Source: Xylogone sp. PMI_703
Lineage: Eukaryota > Ascomycota > Leotiomycetes
DNA length: 64,000 bases
Direction of reading: 5' to 3'
Assembly (NCBI GenBank): GCA_021399445.1
Contig: JAJTUQ010000002.1
Coordinates: 6,448,001-6,512,000 of the forward strand
This document shows, piece by piece, positions 49,036 to 60,524 of this stretch. Each line of letters opens with the position of its first letter. Positions within the stretch are counted from its first letter, which is position 1. The notes under the pieces are model-generated. The model ran no database searches, was not told the DNA's origin, and saw only the letters and a list, made by a program, of their open reading frames with translations. Both the position numbers and the translations under genes were made by a program.

Positions 49036-49265
49036 TGTTAGGAATTATAGGAGCAGAGCATACTAGCACTCAGTAGTTATACAATCGGAGTGGAACGACT
49101 AATAATCCGGTAAGAAAGTATTTAAAGGTACAACCCTTTAAATACTAGATAAAAGAATAAGCATATAATATATTAGTCAATATAAGCCTATTCAACCCTA
49201 TAATACAGTAATACTTAGTGAACCAACATTTCTATAATATAAACCTAATAATCATAATCTTCACA
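49036..49265 (+). repeat. E3 5' LTR (230 bp)
   Basis: TGTTAGGAATTATAGGAGCAGAG...ATCTTCACA. Contains the family hairpin at 49117-49146 with both arms changed so that pairing stays perfect. Confidence 0.9.
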
Positions 49266-49650
49266 GATTATAAGCCCGGACACATATTGAGACATTACTA
49301 GGAAGAATAACAGTTAAGACATATTCACCGTAAGTCTATCACCAAAGATAGTCAAAACATACATTGTTGTATAAGTCTTTGTAGAAGAAAAAAGTCTGTA
49401 GAATATTAGTTAAAACATAGACTAATCAGTTTTAAGTCTTGAAACAAGTAAACGTACGACAAATTGTTTATCTACAACAAGTACTTGAAGATCATGACCC
49501 CTTAATCAGTATCAGGCACCTTAACATAATACTTACTTATTTATCTAAACTTAATAGTCAATTATAAATCTCTTTAACCTTGAATTATGATACAACAGCT
49601 CAAAAGACAACAAAATCTTTATTATCCTTATCTTACTGACATTTGAGAAG

Positions 49651-52600
49651 ATAGACATTGATCACCTTGTACATAAACATTTTATTAATATCTTTAGTAA
49701 AGCAAATTAGTAAGAATAGTTTAAACTAATAAAATTCTATTTTAAGGAAAAATTACTAAAATTTGTACTAAACAAAACAATCACAGAATATACCTGAATT
49801 CAGAGAACCTTATCATCGATCAATACCTTTGTTATACTAACAAACACAAAAACACCCAAGATTATTATTGAAAATATAATAAAACAACTGAAAAGTTTAA
49901 AAGTAAAGAATAAACTATAAAGTAAATCAAAGGATGATATATAGAATATTAAAAAGTAAAAAAAATATAAAATTATATTTATAAAAGTTTTATATATAAT
50001 TTTAATCTATATCGATACTATAGACAATAAACTAATTTATGACAAGTCTGAAGTTTAACTAGCATAGACAAAACTATACTCTAAGTATAACAAGTTATTA
50101 TTTTATGTTACTTGAAGTAAAATAACTTAATTTACTTTATTCAAGTTAAAGTAAAATATAATAATCGAAGAAAAATAAATCTGAGTACAAAAGTTAAAAA
50201 GGAGAGTTATAAAAGTAATCTTTAAACTCAGGGATAACTTTAACACAAAATAAATATTCAAATTCTTTCTTACAGAATTCTTAAAAAAATACTTAATAAT
50301 TATAACTATAATTAATGTATAATTAATACTTAAAATCATAGACAAAATCGACATCCTCCAAAGACATGAAAAAAAGGTCATCAACTCAATAATACTTATT
50401 ACCTAAGACAAAAGAACATAAAGATCATAAGATAAAGAGAGCAGAAACTTAAGTCAACAGAATAAACATAAAAGTAACTTACTTAACCAAAAAGAAGTCA
50501 AATGTTACTTATGTAACAAAAATCATTTTATCAAATATTATAAACTTAAACATAATACAAGAAAATACATTCTTAGTCTTAAATCCAAAAATAATAAATC
50601 ATAATACTCTCGAAAAACAATAAAAAAGAATAAAAACAAAGGTCATTATAAAAAGAATAAGTCAAGACAACATTCTTATAGTCATATCGCTAGTTATTCT
50701 TCTAAATATAACTCAATATCAAAGATAAAGTTAAGTTCTGACAACTTATCCGAAGAAAAAGACAAAGTTACAAAAGTATTAAAGAAAACAATATATAAAG
50801 TCAAACCTTCTGTCTAGATTACAGACATTAACACTTTTTTATACATAATTAATAACTCTTAATTCTTTAAACAACTGATGATTAATATTAAATGTCATAA
50901 GATAAAAGTTAAAAATAAAAAATTATATATATAAAAGAAAAGAATTACTGAAATAAAGTTAAAAGATAAAAGTACTATATTGTTGTCTAATACTTTACTT
51001 GTTCCGAATCTTAAAGCTAATTTATTCTTTAGTCAATATGTTTATGAAAAGAGTTTTGATAACTCTTTTGATTTATATATAATATATTTTACTCGAAAAA
51101 ATCAAAAAAACCAGTACATTAAAGTCAAGTAATACAGAGAAATATACATTATGAATTCTATTGTGAATAAGCTAAAGGAAATAACTTTAGTTAATGATAT
51201 TAAAACGAAAGAAAGATAATTATGATTTAACTTGCTTAATGAAGAAAATCAAAATTCTGACAATAATACTAAAACCTTACTTATACTAATACTAAAGTCA
51301 GTGAAGAAAGTCATATAATATTATAATTTATAATATAGACAATTCATTTATCTTAGAATAAAGAAAATTTATAACTTATATAAAGTTATTACCTTAAGTA
51401 GGTTAATATAAAAACTTATAACTAAAAAATTTTGTAAAGTCTATGACTTTACTAAAATAAAAGATTATATTAATAAAATGTTAAATGAATAAGAAAGTAA
51501 AAAGTTTATACTAATTTACGTAAATATATATAGACTATTTTTATTATTAATAAAGAAAAACTAATATTTTGCTCAAATTATTAATAACATTACTTATTAC
51601 ATTTAGAATATTCTTACAAAGACAAAAGTACATTTGGTCAAAAAGCTCAAAACATAGAAGATTTAAATAAAGTATAAGACGGAAAAGAAAGTCAAAATCA
51701 TTAGAACTAATAATACTTTAGAATTATTATCATTATTAGACAAATAAAGTATTTTGATCAAGATTCGGGCAGAAACAATAGTAAAATACAAGTCAAACCA
51801 GAATAGTCTAGCTGAATAAGTAATCTAGACAATTATAGCAGATGTTCAGGTATTATTAAAAAAAGTTAACTTATTACTTAAATTCTGGAACTATATTATT
51901 AAACAAATATATACCTGAAAAATTAAACAGTATCTAGTCTGACAATTGATAAAAAAGTTATTAACTTGTACCAAGCATTCACTGAAGAGATCTTAAGTAT
52001 TGATCACATCAGAGTTTTTAGATATAAATATATATCATATGTCAACTGAAAAGAGTACCCGAAAAAATTAAGAAAAAACAAACTTATAGACTATAGACAA
52101 GTTATAATATTTGTAGAATATAATCCAAATATGACTAAACAATATAAGGTCTATATGTCAGACAAAGGTTATATCATCAAATTAAGTCATGTTAACTTTT
52201 ATAAAGACATTTAAGGTGGAACAGTTGATTTGAAACTTTAAACAGGTAATCCTCAAGGAACAAAGAACAAGTTAACAATTCGTAAACCAAAAGGCTAACC
52301 ACAAAAAGAAGTTATTAAGTTTATATTATTCTTAGACCTGAAAGATTTGAATAACTTCGAAATTATAATCTTGGCTATTATGAACCCAAGAATAACACAT
52401 ACTAATCTAATTACTTAGACTAGCTAATAACATAATCAGGAAAATATAAGTAATCTAAGTATGAATATGTTCTATTCAAGAGAAGATAAAAGAGATAAGG
52501 AAAATAAAATTAAGGATCAATCTCAGGCTTAAGTCAAGAATTATAATTTATTATTTAGTACTAATATAATATTATTTATTAAATTTTACCTGTTTAACAG

Positions 52601-54428
52601 GGAAAATCAAATATCATTAGAATCTATAGAAACGAAGTACGATCTTCGAAAACGATAAAGACTTAATGACTTTAATGATAAAGACTGTCTTACTAAGATA
52701 ATTAAAGTCATACTTATAATATTAAAAGATCAAGATTACTAAAACTCAGACGAGATAGCTCTGACCAGTTTAATAACAGATTTAGATATTGTTATCTTAA
52801 TAATATATAAAAAAACTATTTCAGATCATAAATATGATCAGAAATAAAAAAAGGCAATTGACAAAGAAATTATATTATTACAGTAAAATGACATATAAGA
52901 AGAAGAAATATCTCCAGAAAGAGTAAACTTAGTCTTCACTAAATAAGTATTTATTATTAAGACGAACTCCGACAAAACATTAAATAAGTTCAAGGTAAGA
53001 CTAGTTGTTCAAGGCTTTTCTCAGAAATATAAACAAGATTTCATTAAGACATTTGTACTTATGGTTAGAATAAATACTTTTCAGATATTCATAGTTATTG
53101 TTATAACAGAAAACCTTAAATATTATTTATATAACATAAAGAATACTTTTACTGAATCATATTTACAAAAATAAATCTTTTTGTTTTAACCAGATAAAGT
53201 ATTTAAGTTAAAAAACAAATATATATTATATGTCTTATAGAGTTTGTATAAGTTAAAGTAATCTATGTAAAACTAGAATTTACTTTGTAAAAATTATCTT
53301 ATTAAGATTAGATTTGTCCAAAGCTTAACTGACCTTTGTCTTTATATTCATAAAAAACATAAGATCATATTACTCATTTATGTAGATAATATTATTATTA
53401 TTATACTAAGAGTACAAAAATTAGAATAATTTAGAAAAACATTAATAAATCAATTTTATACCAAGAACCTAGAGGAGATTCAAGTGATCCTTGATATCCA
53501 TATTATTAAGAATCAAAAAGAAAAAACATTATTCCTAAATCAAGAATAATACCTGGACAACATTTTGAATTAATATAAAATAACTCAAAAAAAACACAAA
53601 CTAAAGTTAATATTAATCTTTAGTTATAACAAATTATACTTAACTTTAGACTTCGACAAGAAAGTTAACCTGACCAAGTATCAAGAGTACATAAAAAGCC
53701 TGATGTACATAATAATAAACATCAAATTAGACATCACGTTTACTTTAGGCAAGTTTAACTAATATATAAGTAATCTTGGAGAGTATTATATTAATGCTAT
53801 AAAAGAACTCTTGAGATATGCCAGATTAATGATCAAATAACATATCCGTTATAAGTTAACTTTAATTTAAGTTAACTAATCGTCATACTAAAGTAATAAC
53901 GACAACAGATAAGTCAGTAACCTTACATTAGTCATATATTCAGATACAGATTAGGCAAGAGACAAAACCGACTGGAAAAGTACTTCAGGAAACGTAACCA
54001 TATTTTACGGAAAGCCTGTTTCCTGGGGGAATAAGAAACAACGTTCAGTAACAACTTTAAGCACTGAATCAAAATATATTATAATGTTAATATATATCAA
54101 GCAGAACTAATGGATTACTTAAATACTCTATAATATAAGATTCCTTCAATATATTAAGTCAGACCTGATAATTATATAAATATTGGAAGATAATCAAAGT
54201 GTACTTATATTAGTAAAGAACTTACACTTTCACGAATGATCAAAGTATATTGATATCTATTACTACTATATCCATGACCTAAAAAAGTATAAACATATTA
54301 TCGTCAGTTATGTTCTTACAGCCAATATAGTAACTGATAGTATAACAAAGCTGTTACAGAAGACAATGTTCATACGGTTCAAGGAACTACTTGGTCTGGC
54401 AACAGTAAGAGTAATTAAGAGACAGTAG
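49651..54428 (+). pseudogene. E3 gag-pol (Copia), RIP-degraded
   Basis: The gag start equivalent to E1/E2 reads ATA at 49651. A zinc knuckle CYLCNKNHFIKYYK lies near 50500. Integrase zinc region and core lie about 51320-51900 (LITKKFCKVYDFTKIK, TNNTLELLSLLDK). The linker NPQGTKNKLTIRKPKG lies near 52248. RT lies about 52600-53500 (TFVLMVRINTFQI; LLIYVDNIIIIILR with YVDD changed to YVDN near 53380). RNase H lies about 53900-54400 and ends LATVRVIKRQ before TAG 54426-54428. Start and end frames differ, with the shift lying before 52251, independently of the indel in E1. Inactive. Confidence 0.8.
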
Positions 54429-54504
54429 GAGTAGTCAAAAGTAATATTAACAAGATGAGACTGATACAGACTACATCATAGCACCTGTATGATCTGAGTA
54501 AGAG

Positions 54505-54734
54505 TATTAGGAATTATGGGAACAAAGTATATTAGTGCTCGGTAACTATATAATCAGAGTGGAATGACTAATAATCCAGTAAAAAAGTATTTAAGGGTAC
54601 AACCCTTTAAATACTAGATAAAAGAATAAGTATACAATGTATTAGTCAATATAAGCCTATTCAACTCTACAATACAGTAGTGCTTAGTGAACCAACACTT
54701 CCATAATATGAGCCTAATGGTCATAATCTTCACA
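54505..54734 (+). repeat. E3 3' LTR (230 bp)
   Basis: Begins TATTAGG (G to A at the second base) and ends CTTCACA. CTGAGTAAGAG immediately upstream matches the E2 equivalent. Confidence 0.88.
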
Positions 54735-54739
54735 ATAAC

Positions 54740-55424
54740 TTCAGTATACCAACCAGAAACTATATATAACTTATCAACAACTGCCTAAGCTATAAACCCA
54801 GACAAAAATGACGTAAAAATATTTAATAAATGCTTAAAATAATAAATACAGAATATTACCAAAAAAATATAATTCGTCAAATTAAATAAAGAATTACTAT
54901 AATTATTAATGTTTACGGATATTACTTTCGCAAACAACAAAGACTTATCTTCACAAATTAGTTATATTATAATATTAACTAACAAGAAAAATAACACAAA
55001 CATTCTTCACTAATCTTCAATCAAGTATAAACAGATTACCCGGAGTATATTAACATCTGAGTTATATAAAATAACCCATAAATTCAATATAAAAACCATA
55101 ATCAAGTTTATCATCGACTGTATATTAAAGATCAACCTCCCACTAATTATCTGTACCGATTCCAAATTACTCTATAACTATCTCGTCAAGCTGGGAACCA
55201 CACAAAAGAAATGATTAATGATCGATGTAATATGCCTCCGCCAGGCCTACAAACGTAGAAATATCACTAAAGTCAAGTGGATCAAGGGGAGCACAAACCC
55301 GGCCGACGCAATGACGAAGGGCAAGTGCTATAATGTTCTGAAACAATTGATCAATACAAATACCGTACGGTTAGAAATGGTAAAATAGGTAAAACGGAAT
55401 GGAATCGGTAGTTCAGAAACATAG
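54740..55424 (+). pseudogene. Element A RT end and RNase H
   Basis: In register after subtraction of E3. YQPETIYNLSTTA, LLMFTDITFANNKDLSSQIS (RNase H first Asp in FTD), LTSELYKITHKFNIK (catalytic Glu in SELY), LPLIICTDSKLLYNYLVKLG (TDS Asp) and WIKGSTNPADAMTKGK are the Copia RNase H landmarks, all catalytic residues retained. The frame passes one TAG at a likely Trp and ends at TAG 55422-55424. This end of A is clearly less AT-rich than the rest of the island. Confidence 0.87.
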
Positions 55425-55579
55425 AAACCGGAGATCACGGGATCGCACTATTCCTAATTAGGAAATTAGTATACGATTCAGAAAACTCTTCAGTTTTGAG
55501 CTTTTTCAGGAAAAATATGGCAATTGCGGGAATGCAGGGTATAGAACCGGTCATATGTCAATTTCTAGAGTAGCTCCAG

Positions 55580-55773
55580 TGTTGGTTCATACTAACATAT
55601 GCCTATCATGTACATATAAGCTAAACCTATTCCGGAGGAGAGCCGTAGCCATAAGCTATATAACCCCTCCGGCCATACGTAATAGAAACAACAACCATCT
55701 CCCAATATAACGCAATTAGCATACCATAATTACAGTATTACGTCGTGCCACGCATTATGGGAGTGTACCGACA
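55580..55773 (+). repeat. Element A 3' LTR (194 bp)
   Basis: Direct repeat of 7655-7848, followed by the TSD CTGTC at 55774-55778. Confidence 0.92.
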
Positions 55774-55778
55774 CTGTC

Positions 55779-56610
55779 CTTGCATCGCTAGAATTAATAT
55801 GCGGACCAGTAAACAGCGCATTTAGTCAAGCTATAATACTCAATATTTTGAGACAAGCATCAAATAAGATCTGCCTAACGTATTTAAGACTAGATAGACT
55901 CTTGACTTCGCAAAAAGTTTCATTGATTACCTTAACGACTTGGACAGCTCCCTTAAGTGTCATTAATCATCGGCAAAAGTTGCATTGGGTATTGTAAATT
56001 CTTTAATATAATAATTAAGACTCCTATTGCACTATACTTTATCCTAACCCCAAAAGCCAATAATTAGTGTAGCATTTTCTTGTTCTAAAGTTCAATATGG
56101 GCTCTCCACTCTCAAGTCTTGCTATATCCATGAGACGACCACATTCTGACAAGCCAATAGCATAAGTTTTAATATATACCGAAATAAGACAAGCCCCTTA
56201 ACTGTTGTGTCAATTCTTCGCACTTTATGATGCAAAACTTTGCCATCCTCGTGTCGTCCTTCCTCTGCGGCTAGGCGATAGAATTATATATAGTAATAAA
56301 AGTGAAAATGAACTTGACCACAAATTGTCATCATAGGTAGATGATTCATAAGCCAGAAAGCATCTTAAATTAATAATATTCAACATGTATCATATCTCTT
56401 TACAGATCGGACACTGCATTTGTCAGCGATAACCATCCAGTTTGCTCAATAATGAAATACGTCGGAGATTTCAACAAGCTAAGGGCTTCAATTCAACTTA
56501 TAAGGTGGCTATGCTCTATATAATACAGCATTCTACTCATATCCTATGCTCCAAAGACTTTTCTTAAGCCTGGTTCCGCAGTCATCTAGTCACACATATA
56601 TCGTTTTGCT
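55779..56610. other. Intergenic region with reductase promoter
   Basis: Native sequence resumes at 55779, directly continuing 7654. No gene seen. The 18-bp motif CCTCGTGTCGTCCTTCCT is at 56247-56264. Several TATATA stretches precede the reductase start, for example 56284-56290 and 56517-56523. Confidence 0.55.
56247..56264. promoter_or_regulatory. 18-bp motif identical to the one on the left arm
   Basis: CCTCGTGTCGTCCTTCCT, about 350 bp upstream of the reductase start codon, identical to 719-736. A related core TCGTCCTT occurs near 62050, upstream of the MDR gene. Candidate shared operator; inference. Confidence 0.4.
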
Positions 56611-57731
56611 ATGTCATCAATTAATACAACCTTGCCTAAGGGTTCCTGGGTCCTCGTAACTGGAGTGACCGGTTACATTGCCAGTCATGTAGCCCTTGAG
56701 TTCTTGAAATTGGGTTACAAGGTTCGAGGAACAGTCCGCGACCCTGAAAAAGCAAGGTGGCTTACTGAGGAAACTTTTGCCCCGGAGGCCTCGGCTGGCT
56801 CTTTCGAAATATCCGTCGTTCCTGATATGGCAATTGATGGCGCTTTTGACGAAGCTGTAAAAGGGGTGTCAGCAGTTGCCCATGTCGCCACCATTGCAAC
56901 TTATGATTCGAATCCGAATAATGTCATCCCTCAGACGATTGCTGGAGCTGTCAATGCACTTAAAGCTGCATCAAGGGAAAGTTCAGTCAAGCAATTTGTC
57001 TATACTTCTACCGTCGGTGCATCAGCCTTCCCAATAGCGGATGTTGCATTTCATGTGGATCAAGATACTTGGAATGACTCCGTTGTCGCTATGGCATGGG
57101 CACCTCCTCCATATGAACCTAGCCGTGGTATGATTGTCTATGCGGGTGGAAAGGTGGAGACTGAAAGGGCTGTATGGAAATTCGTTCAAGAACAGAAGCC
57201 AGGCTTCACTGTCAACACAGTCAATCCTTTTACAGTCTTTGGGCGAATCCTCAACAGCAAGCAGAAGCCTTCCACTGCAGGCTGGGTTCTTGATTTGTAT
57301 CGTGGTGAAATCGACCAGATTAAGCATGTGAAGGCCCGTAAGTCGCCTCATTTTTTAGTCGTCATTGAGACAAAGGGTTCTTGCTGCTAGTTAGAAGTAA
57401 ACTTCCTAAGACATTTGCTAACAGCCCCGTAGTTAATTACGTTAATGCCCGGGATGTTGCTTTGCTACATGTAGCTGCCGTCCTCGACCCCGAAGTTAAA
57501 AATCAACGCATACATGCATGGGGAGCACCTTTCAATTGGAATGATCTTCTTGCAATCATGCGCAAGTTGCGTCCTGCACATAAGTTCATCGACGACATCC
57601 CTAATCTTGGCCAAATGTTAGGGACAGTAGATGATAGCTTGGGTCTGAAACTACTCAAGAAGTGGAATGGACAAGCTGGATGGACGTCTCTAGAGCAGGG
57701 TATTCGCGAAAATATAGAAGGGCTTGCCTGA
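56611..57731 (+). CDS. NAD(P)-dependent extended-SDR reductase (GRE2/dihydroflavonol-reductase-like), 341 aa
   Basis: Exons 56611-57337 and 57433-57731 join in frame across a 95-base intron (GTAAGT...GTAG, CTAAC branch-like site near the end). The N-terminal Rossmann motif is VLVTGVTGYIASHV (Thr17-Gly-x-x-Gly21-x-x-Ala24), followed by VRGTVRDPEKARW, whose Arg residues suit NADPH. AHVATIATY is the beta-4 strand, VYTSTVGA carries the catalytic Ser133/Thr134, and YAGGK gives Tyr177 and Lys181. VNTVNPFTVFGRI and VNARDVALLHVAA are conserved in the family. The length equals the usual 335-345. It probably reduces a ketone or aldehyde group of a small molecule in the cytosol. Neighbours (regulator, MDR reductase, exporter and SDRs across the island) suggest a tailoring step rather than general metabolism. 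Intact. Confidence 0.92.
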
Positions 57732-58040
57732 GTTAAATCATGGGGACGCTAGAGTATCATTCTTAAGCCTTTGAAGATGAGAATGGATTTCAACATTTCT
57801 GTCCTAGTGTAAAGACTTTCCAACCCAAGAGATGTAAATCCTAGCCCAAACAGCTTCCAAAATAGTTAGGCTGCTTCTTAAGAATTTGGCTTCTAGCTCT
57901 TAGTAACTATTTCACATGGTATTCTCCCGTGGAGTCGACTCTACTGATATTAATTCTATATATATATATATAAGCAAGTATAAAATAGTGATGTATATTT
58001 GTAAGAATATTCCTCTTCTGAGATCATTGTGAACCATCAA
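57732..58040. other. Convergent intergenic region with (AT)n microsatellite
   Basis: Lies between two convergent genes. A short TATATATATATATATA run is at about 57957-57972. No other structure seen. Confidence 0.6.
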
Positions 58041-59866
58041 TTATACAAGGAGAACCCTAATATTGAGATCTTTCATAGCCGTCATCCAGTCCACAGCCAG
58101 AACAGCTCCCTGTTGACATTTACGCAAGCGCCAGCATTCCTCCATAATTCTGAGGACATTGGAGGGGTATCCAAATGACCATTTGTCATAACTCACAGTA
58201 GACAATAGATCTCTCCAATAGAACTCTTGCTCTTCAGTAGCCATACAACCCGCAATACAAACTGGCCACAACAAGTTCCGTATAAAGTCTTTGTTCGGCA
58301 GCGCCTCAATTGCAGTCATCGTTCTCGATACAGCATGACGGATCTCTGGTATCCTAGGGTGCGGTCCAGAAATGATGACTTGCAAGTATACAAGAGCTGC
58401 ACCAGCAAATATCTGTGTAATGATACGAACGAGGGGCTGTGATGAATTTGGGGATACCGGGGTAGCAATTGTGTTCATTGATTCAGATCTTTGTGAATAT
58501 TCAGAGTTCGAGACCAAACCTGAATCCAATTGTTCCTTGATATCAGCGGCTTGATGAACAAGTCTCCACATACTTAAAGTGCCATTTGCTTCAGAGCTTC
58601 TCTTCCACTCGTCAAGCTCTGCAATCTTCAAAATAAGATCCATCAGCCAGTTTTCACAGCCCATGATCTTGTCAAAATGAATATGATGGCTCTCATTAAC
58701 ATTAGATTTTGAGAACGGTTTCCGACCAGTGGAAGCGCACGATAGAATGTCATACCAGGCAATAACACCTGTGAAGAATCTCAGTGCCAACTTATGCGTG
58801 TTAGATAAGGTTGCTGTTTGCATCTGATCATGCTCAAGATTTATTGACAGTGTAGATGCGACCTGTAAATGCATTTGCCAATCATTAGTATCACCCCTGA
58901 ACAACTAGATTGAGCACTCGTTAGCGGGATCTATAAAATTTAAAGTGTCTTTAATCTTACTTCTAGGGCGATTAAGAACGTGATGCATGCCATAACTTCT
59001 ATAACAACTTCATGGCTATTGGCTTGGGTCTCGATTGACAAGGCCTCAATATGGCAACGTAACGCCTTAATACATTCAATGTGTCGTTCTTGTAATTTTG
59101 CCAAGCTTGTGGCACATTCAATTCCGCTGCCTTGGACCAATACTGACTGCTGATGATATGCAGCCAAACTAAGGGCCACATGATATAGTGGCTTAGCCCG
59201 TGTAAGAATCGAAAGAAGCCATCCTCGGCCGCCTTCACGTATCGAGGGGTTATAAAACCGGAATTGAAGAGGCAATACATGATCAAAGAAATGCATAAGT
59301 AGACTCGCTTGGTCGTCCTCAAAGTATCCCGGGAGCACTGACCAGCTATCGTTTGTCAGCATCAGATCGATAGCTTCATTACTTGCCGTACTAGAGGCTA
59401 TTATAGGCACGGAATTTGGGATTTTGAGTTTCTTATGGAAAAGATGGCCGTCATATGAGCCTGAAATTAATGCATTCGGATCTCTCTCGAATAGGAACGT
59501 TGCATAAATCGCATCTGAGGAGCTGAAGCTTTCAAGGGAAGGTAATTCAGTGTCTAGAGAATGGTTGGAGTTAATGTTGTCGTATGAGTTTATTGGTGCT
59601 TCAGGTTCATCCAGTAAAGTCCTGGTAGCCGTACCAGATTGACTACGACGCTGTATGCTGAGCGTTTTCTTTACAGCGTTCCGTAAATTCTTTGCCACTT
59701 CTCTCTCTTTTGCGCCTCGGTCCATCCAGACCGGTCTTAGCCCGTATCCATAACATGGTAGGCTTAATGAAGTGCACATCGTACAAGATGGATGGGCCTC
59801 GTCACACTTCTTGCGGCGAGCTCTGCATGTCCAACATCCACTGTTGCTTCTTAGGTTTTCTGACAT
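58041..59866 (-). CDS. Zn2Cys6 transcription factor (Fungal_trans_2 type), 589 aa
   Basis: Exons 59866-58961 and 58904-58041 splice in phase 0 across a 56-base intron (GTAAGA...CTAG). The zinc cluster starts at residue 11: CWTCRARRKKCDEAHPSC then TMC and LSLPC, with cysteines 11, 14, 21, 28, 31 and 38. GYGLRPVWMDRG, typical of the subgroup, and a basic linker follow. The long helical C-terminal regulatory region carries VLPGYFEDDQASLLMHFFDHVLPLQFRFY, WLLSILTRAKPLYHVALSLAAYH, LFRGDTNDWQMHL at the splice junction and LLWPVCIAGCMA near the end. All landmarks are present, so intact. It is transcribed convergently with the reductase and in the same direction as the MDR gene. Likely a nuclear pathway-specific activator; whether it or the left-arm regulator controls the group is unknown. 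Confidence 0.92.
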
Positions 59867-60524
59867 TAAGAATAGTGGGATTTCTTAAAATTAGTATGAT
59901 AGTGATGTTGTGAAGTTCAGCCAGTCTACATAGGACAACAAAGTCGAATAGGCATTAGTAATAAATTTGGTGGTAATGGCGCTAATATTGTGTGGCCCAA
60001 TAGCCTTACTGAAGTTGCTGACCAACCATGATGTTACCAGTTGATATAATAGGCATGATAAGACTGTATATTCCTTTCCTTGGCACAATATCTTGCTCCC
60101 CAGGCATGATATAGTAGCCATAATATTGACAACAGTTATGGAGATCATTCCTTTAGACAAATTACACTACTACAACTATATCACTGTCAGAAGGGTTTGT
60201 AGTACAGAGTGAGAGACGGCTATGTGTGGCCGTAGAACTGTATTCACCGCAGCTATATCTTCAAACACGATGCAAATTGATCGCTGAACCTCCCGACATA
60301 CGGTGGGAAGCAACCCCTTATATAGCTGCAGGCCCCTTGTATTCTTCCATCGCTTAGCTGTAGCCTATCGGCTACGCAAGTCTCTGATAGGTGGATACAT
60401 CCAAATTTCTCACTCAAGTGCACATAATATATAGGTAAAATATTATCATGGCTCTAATAGAATGATTGTGTGTTTCTATTTAAACTGCAATTTCGAATTG
60501 TAGAATCCAAGTTGAGTCGCCCCC
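59867..60524. other. Intergenic region between regulator and MDR gene
   Basis: About 660 bp upstream of the regulator and downstream of the MDR gene. An 89-codon frame (59891-60160) has no family signature and is not annotated. Confidence 0.55.

Larger units (their letters stand above)
49031..54739 (+). mobile_element. Element E3: Ty1/Copia retrotransposon (49036-54734 plus TSD ATAAC)
   Basis: LTRs of 230 bp (49036-49265 and 54505-54734) match the E1/E2 family in the opposite orientation. ATAAC is present on both sides (49031-49035, 54735-54739). Inserted in the RT of element A. It is 5.7 kb. Confidence 0.9.
7650..55778 (+). mobile_element. Element A: Ty1/Copia LTR retrotransposon, expanded to 48 kb by nested insertions (7655-55773 plus TSDs)
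   Basis: Two directly repeated 194-bp LTRs (7655-7848 and 55580-55773) begin TGTTGG and end CCGACA and are flanked by the same five bases, CTGTC (7650-7654 and 55774-55778). So the whole 48.1 kb entered as a single element. Removing B, G2 and E3 leaves about 6 kb, a normal Copia size. Order of domains on the plus strand is gag, protease, integrase, reverse transcriptase, RNase H, which is diagnostic of Ty1/Copia. The gag frame (starting 8359) matches the frame at 39014-39295 after subtracting B plus one TSD. The frame at 40915 matches 48347 across G2, and 48347 matches 54912 across E3. A frame change occurs between 39295 and 40234. Many in-frame stops make it inactive. Confidence 0.9.

Noticed and set aside
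50127..50384. 85-codon minus-strand frame inside E3
   Set aside because: Shadow of E3 gag; the same region in E1/E2 shows the corresponding antisense frame.
7660..55580. Interpretation of the AT-rich middle as mitochondrial or other organellar DNA
   Set aside because: Paired LTRs with target-site duplications and degraded gag-pol domains explain it fully, and nuclear intron-containing genes flank it.
57022..57351. 109-codon minus-strand frame opposite the reductase
   Set aside because: Antisense shadow of a clear coding exon with family motifs.
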